Shown piece after piece: positions 4,919-5,423 of a DNA stretch of 5,423 nt (its first letter is position 1; every line of letters begins with the position of its first letter). Location of the stretch: the NCBI GenBank assembly GCA_040006895.1, contig JBDTWB010000249.1, forward strand, positions 1 to 5,423, given 5' to 3'. Origin of the DNA: CAIWHR01 sp040006895. GTDB taxonomy: Bacteria; Pseudomonadota; Gammaproteobacteria; Burkholderiales; Casimicrobiaceae. A model generated the notes under the pieces. That model did not search any database and was not told the origin of the DNA. It worked only from the letters and a program-made list of their open reading frames with translations. The position numbers and the translations under genes are program-made.

Positions 4919-4962
4919 CGCTTGTGCCGGTCGCTCACCTTGCCCTTCACAAGCGGGCAAGG
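4919..4962 (+). promoter_or_regulatory. Two interleaved perfect 8-bp inverted repeats (pseudoknot-type or switching RNA hairpins)
   Basis: Stem 1 pairs CGCTTGTG (4919-4926) with CACAAGCG (4948-4955). Stem 2 pairs CCTTGCCC (4938-4945) with GGGCAAGG (4955-4962). The left arm of stem 2 lies in the loop of stem 1, and the right arm of stem 1 lies in the loop of stem 2; they share base 4955. In RNA this is H-type pseudoknot topology (loop 1 of 11, loop 2 of 2 bases) or a choice between two hairpins. It begins 13 bases after the SHOCT-gene stop. No T-run follows, so it is not a standard intrinsic terminator. It might protect a 3' end or control read-through into the ATPase gene. Confidence 0.5.
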
Positions 4963-5030
4963 CCAATGTTCAGCTAACTGGACGGTGCCAAACCCGCGGC
5001 CAGCCGCAGGGCCCGCATCGGCAAGGCCAA

Positions 5031-5071
5031 CAGGGTCTGCACCGACCCTGCTCATAACGGTTCGCCGAACC
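5031..5071 (+). promoter_or_regulatory. Hairpin and palindrome in the leader of the metal ATPase gene
   Basis: CAGGGTC (5031-5037) and GACCCTG (5044-5050) form a perfect 7-bp stem with a 6-base loop. Nine bases later GGTTCG-C-CGAACC (5059-5071) is a perfect palindrome with one central base, ending 6 bases before the AGGAG ribosome site. Either could be an operator or a leader-RNA structure. No T-run follows. I see no convincing -35/-10 pair. Confidence 0.4.
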
Positions 5072-5088
5072 AGACTAGGAGCGATACG

Positions 5089-5423
5089 ATGGACATGGCT
5101 TCGGAGCACCGCCACAAGGGTCACACCCACGACGGACACGATGGAGGTAACGCCGGGCCAGGCACGACAAGACCCTTGAAGGACCCCGTGTGCGGTATGA
5201 CCGTGACGACGGCATCGCAGCACCGCCTGGAGTACGACGGCCGTCCCTTCTACTTCTGCAGCACCAAGTGCAAGTCGAAGTTTGAGGCATCGCCTGAGAA
5301 GTACACGGACACGGAAGATCCGGCGGCGCCATCGGCAACCGAGACCCTGCCGGGCGCCATCTATACCTGCCCGATGCACCCGGAAATCCGCCAGGACCAC
5401 CCGGGCAATTGTCCCAAGTGCGG
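5089..5423 (+). CDS. P1B-type heavy-metal-transporting ATPase, N-terminal region (truncated by window edge)
   Basis: This opens the gene for an inner-membrane pump that would export a soft metal, most likely Cu(I) or Ag(I), from the cytoplasm. The 111 full codons present show three N-terminal modules. First is a His-rich leader (MDMASEHRHKGHTHDGHDGG, five His). Next is a YHS domain (about 30-73) with KDPVCGM, YFCSTKC and KFEASPEKY, whose Cys35, Cys57 and Cys61 are potential metal ligands. Last is a heavy-metal-binding domain (from about 92), YTCPMHPEIRQDHPGNCPKC. This order normally precedes the eight-helix P1B ATPase core with its CPC and DKTGT motifs, which lie beyond the right edge. An ATG at 5089 with AGGAG 7 bases upstream sets the start. 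Other CPMHPEI-containing proteins exist (CusB-type adaptors), but the YHS plus this domain favours the ATPase. Gene symbol withheld because the core is not visible. Confidence 0.85.
   Translation, partial: MDMASEHRHKGHTHDGHDGGNAGPGTTRPLKDPVCGMTVTTASQHRLEYDGRPFYFCSTKCKSKFEASPEKYTDTEDPAAPSATETLPGAIYTCPMHPEIRQDHPGNCPKC

Noticed and set aside
4938..4962. MerR/CueR-type operator (CCTTGCCC...GGGCAAGG looks like a CueR dyad)
   Set aside because: The dyad spans 25 bases rather than the usual 21-23, and no -35/-10 pair with 19-20 base spacing surrounds it. It is better treated as an RNA-structure candidate.
3590..4966. Long minus-strand open frame (458 codons) opposite the metal genes
   Set aside because: It runs antisense to the Met-rich, DUF302 and SHOCT genes, which have signal peptide, family motifs and ribosome sites. 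Its own sequence is Pro/Met/Cys-rich repeats made by the opposite-strand Met-Gly-Pro codons.
1..5423. tRNA, rRNA, CRISPR array, prophage or integron features
   Set aside because: I saw no cloverleaf with a CCA-adjacent acceptor, no rRNA stretch, no regularly spaced repeats and no integrase or attC-like site in the window.

Overview
The window is high-GC bacterial DNA, most like a proteobacterium. This rests on an FNR/ANR-type box, the family content, the Shine-Dalgarno sequences and the IS debris. I cannot name the genus. It has three parts: a housekeeping or transport operon on the left (minus strand), a degraded mobile-element region around one unrecognised gene in the middle, and a metal-handling gene cluster on the right (plus strand).

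Left (1-990, minus strand): an inositol-monophosphatase-family phosphatase is followed 17 bases later by the start of a periplasmic solute-binding protein of the FbpA/AfuA-like ABC transporter type, which runs off the left edge. The pairing suggests uptake and dephosphorylation of a phosphorylated solute, though ferric iron uptake remains possible.

Middle (991-3235): two patches of transposase wreckage flank one intact 366-codon gene of unknown function (1511-2611, minus). The left patch holds a frameshifted IS481-like DDE fragment and a 15-bp tandem repeat. The right patch packs remnants of three transposase families into about 500 bases: an IS481-like C-terminus (minus), an IS91-like piece (plus) and an IS3-like OrfB piece (plus). 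The last two are fused. The intact gene is either cargo or a survivor of island decay.

Right (3236-5423, plus strand): immediately after the IS3 fragment lies a promoter with the geometry of a class II FNR-dependent promoter, a TTGAC-N4-ATCAA box centred 41.5 bases before the start predicted from a TATGAT -10. About 440 bases further on begins a compact run of genes: an exported methionine-rich protein, a DUF302 protein and a one-helix membrane protein with a SHOCT tail. After a 183-base gap rich in potential RNA structure comes the N-terminus of a P1B-type heavy-metal ATPase (His-rich leader, YHS domain, CPMHPE-type metal-binding domain), cut by the window edge. Together these look like a copper or silver homeostasis module, possibly responding to low oxygen. 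The most interesting non-coding signals are the FNR-type promoter with no clear adjacent gene and the pseudoknot-like pair of interleaved 8-bp inverted repeats at 4919-4962.
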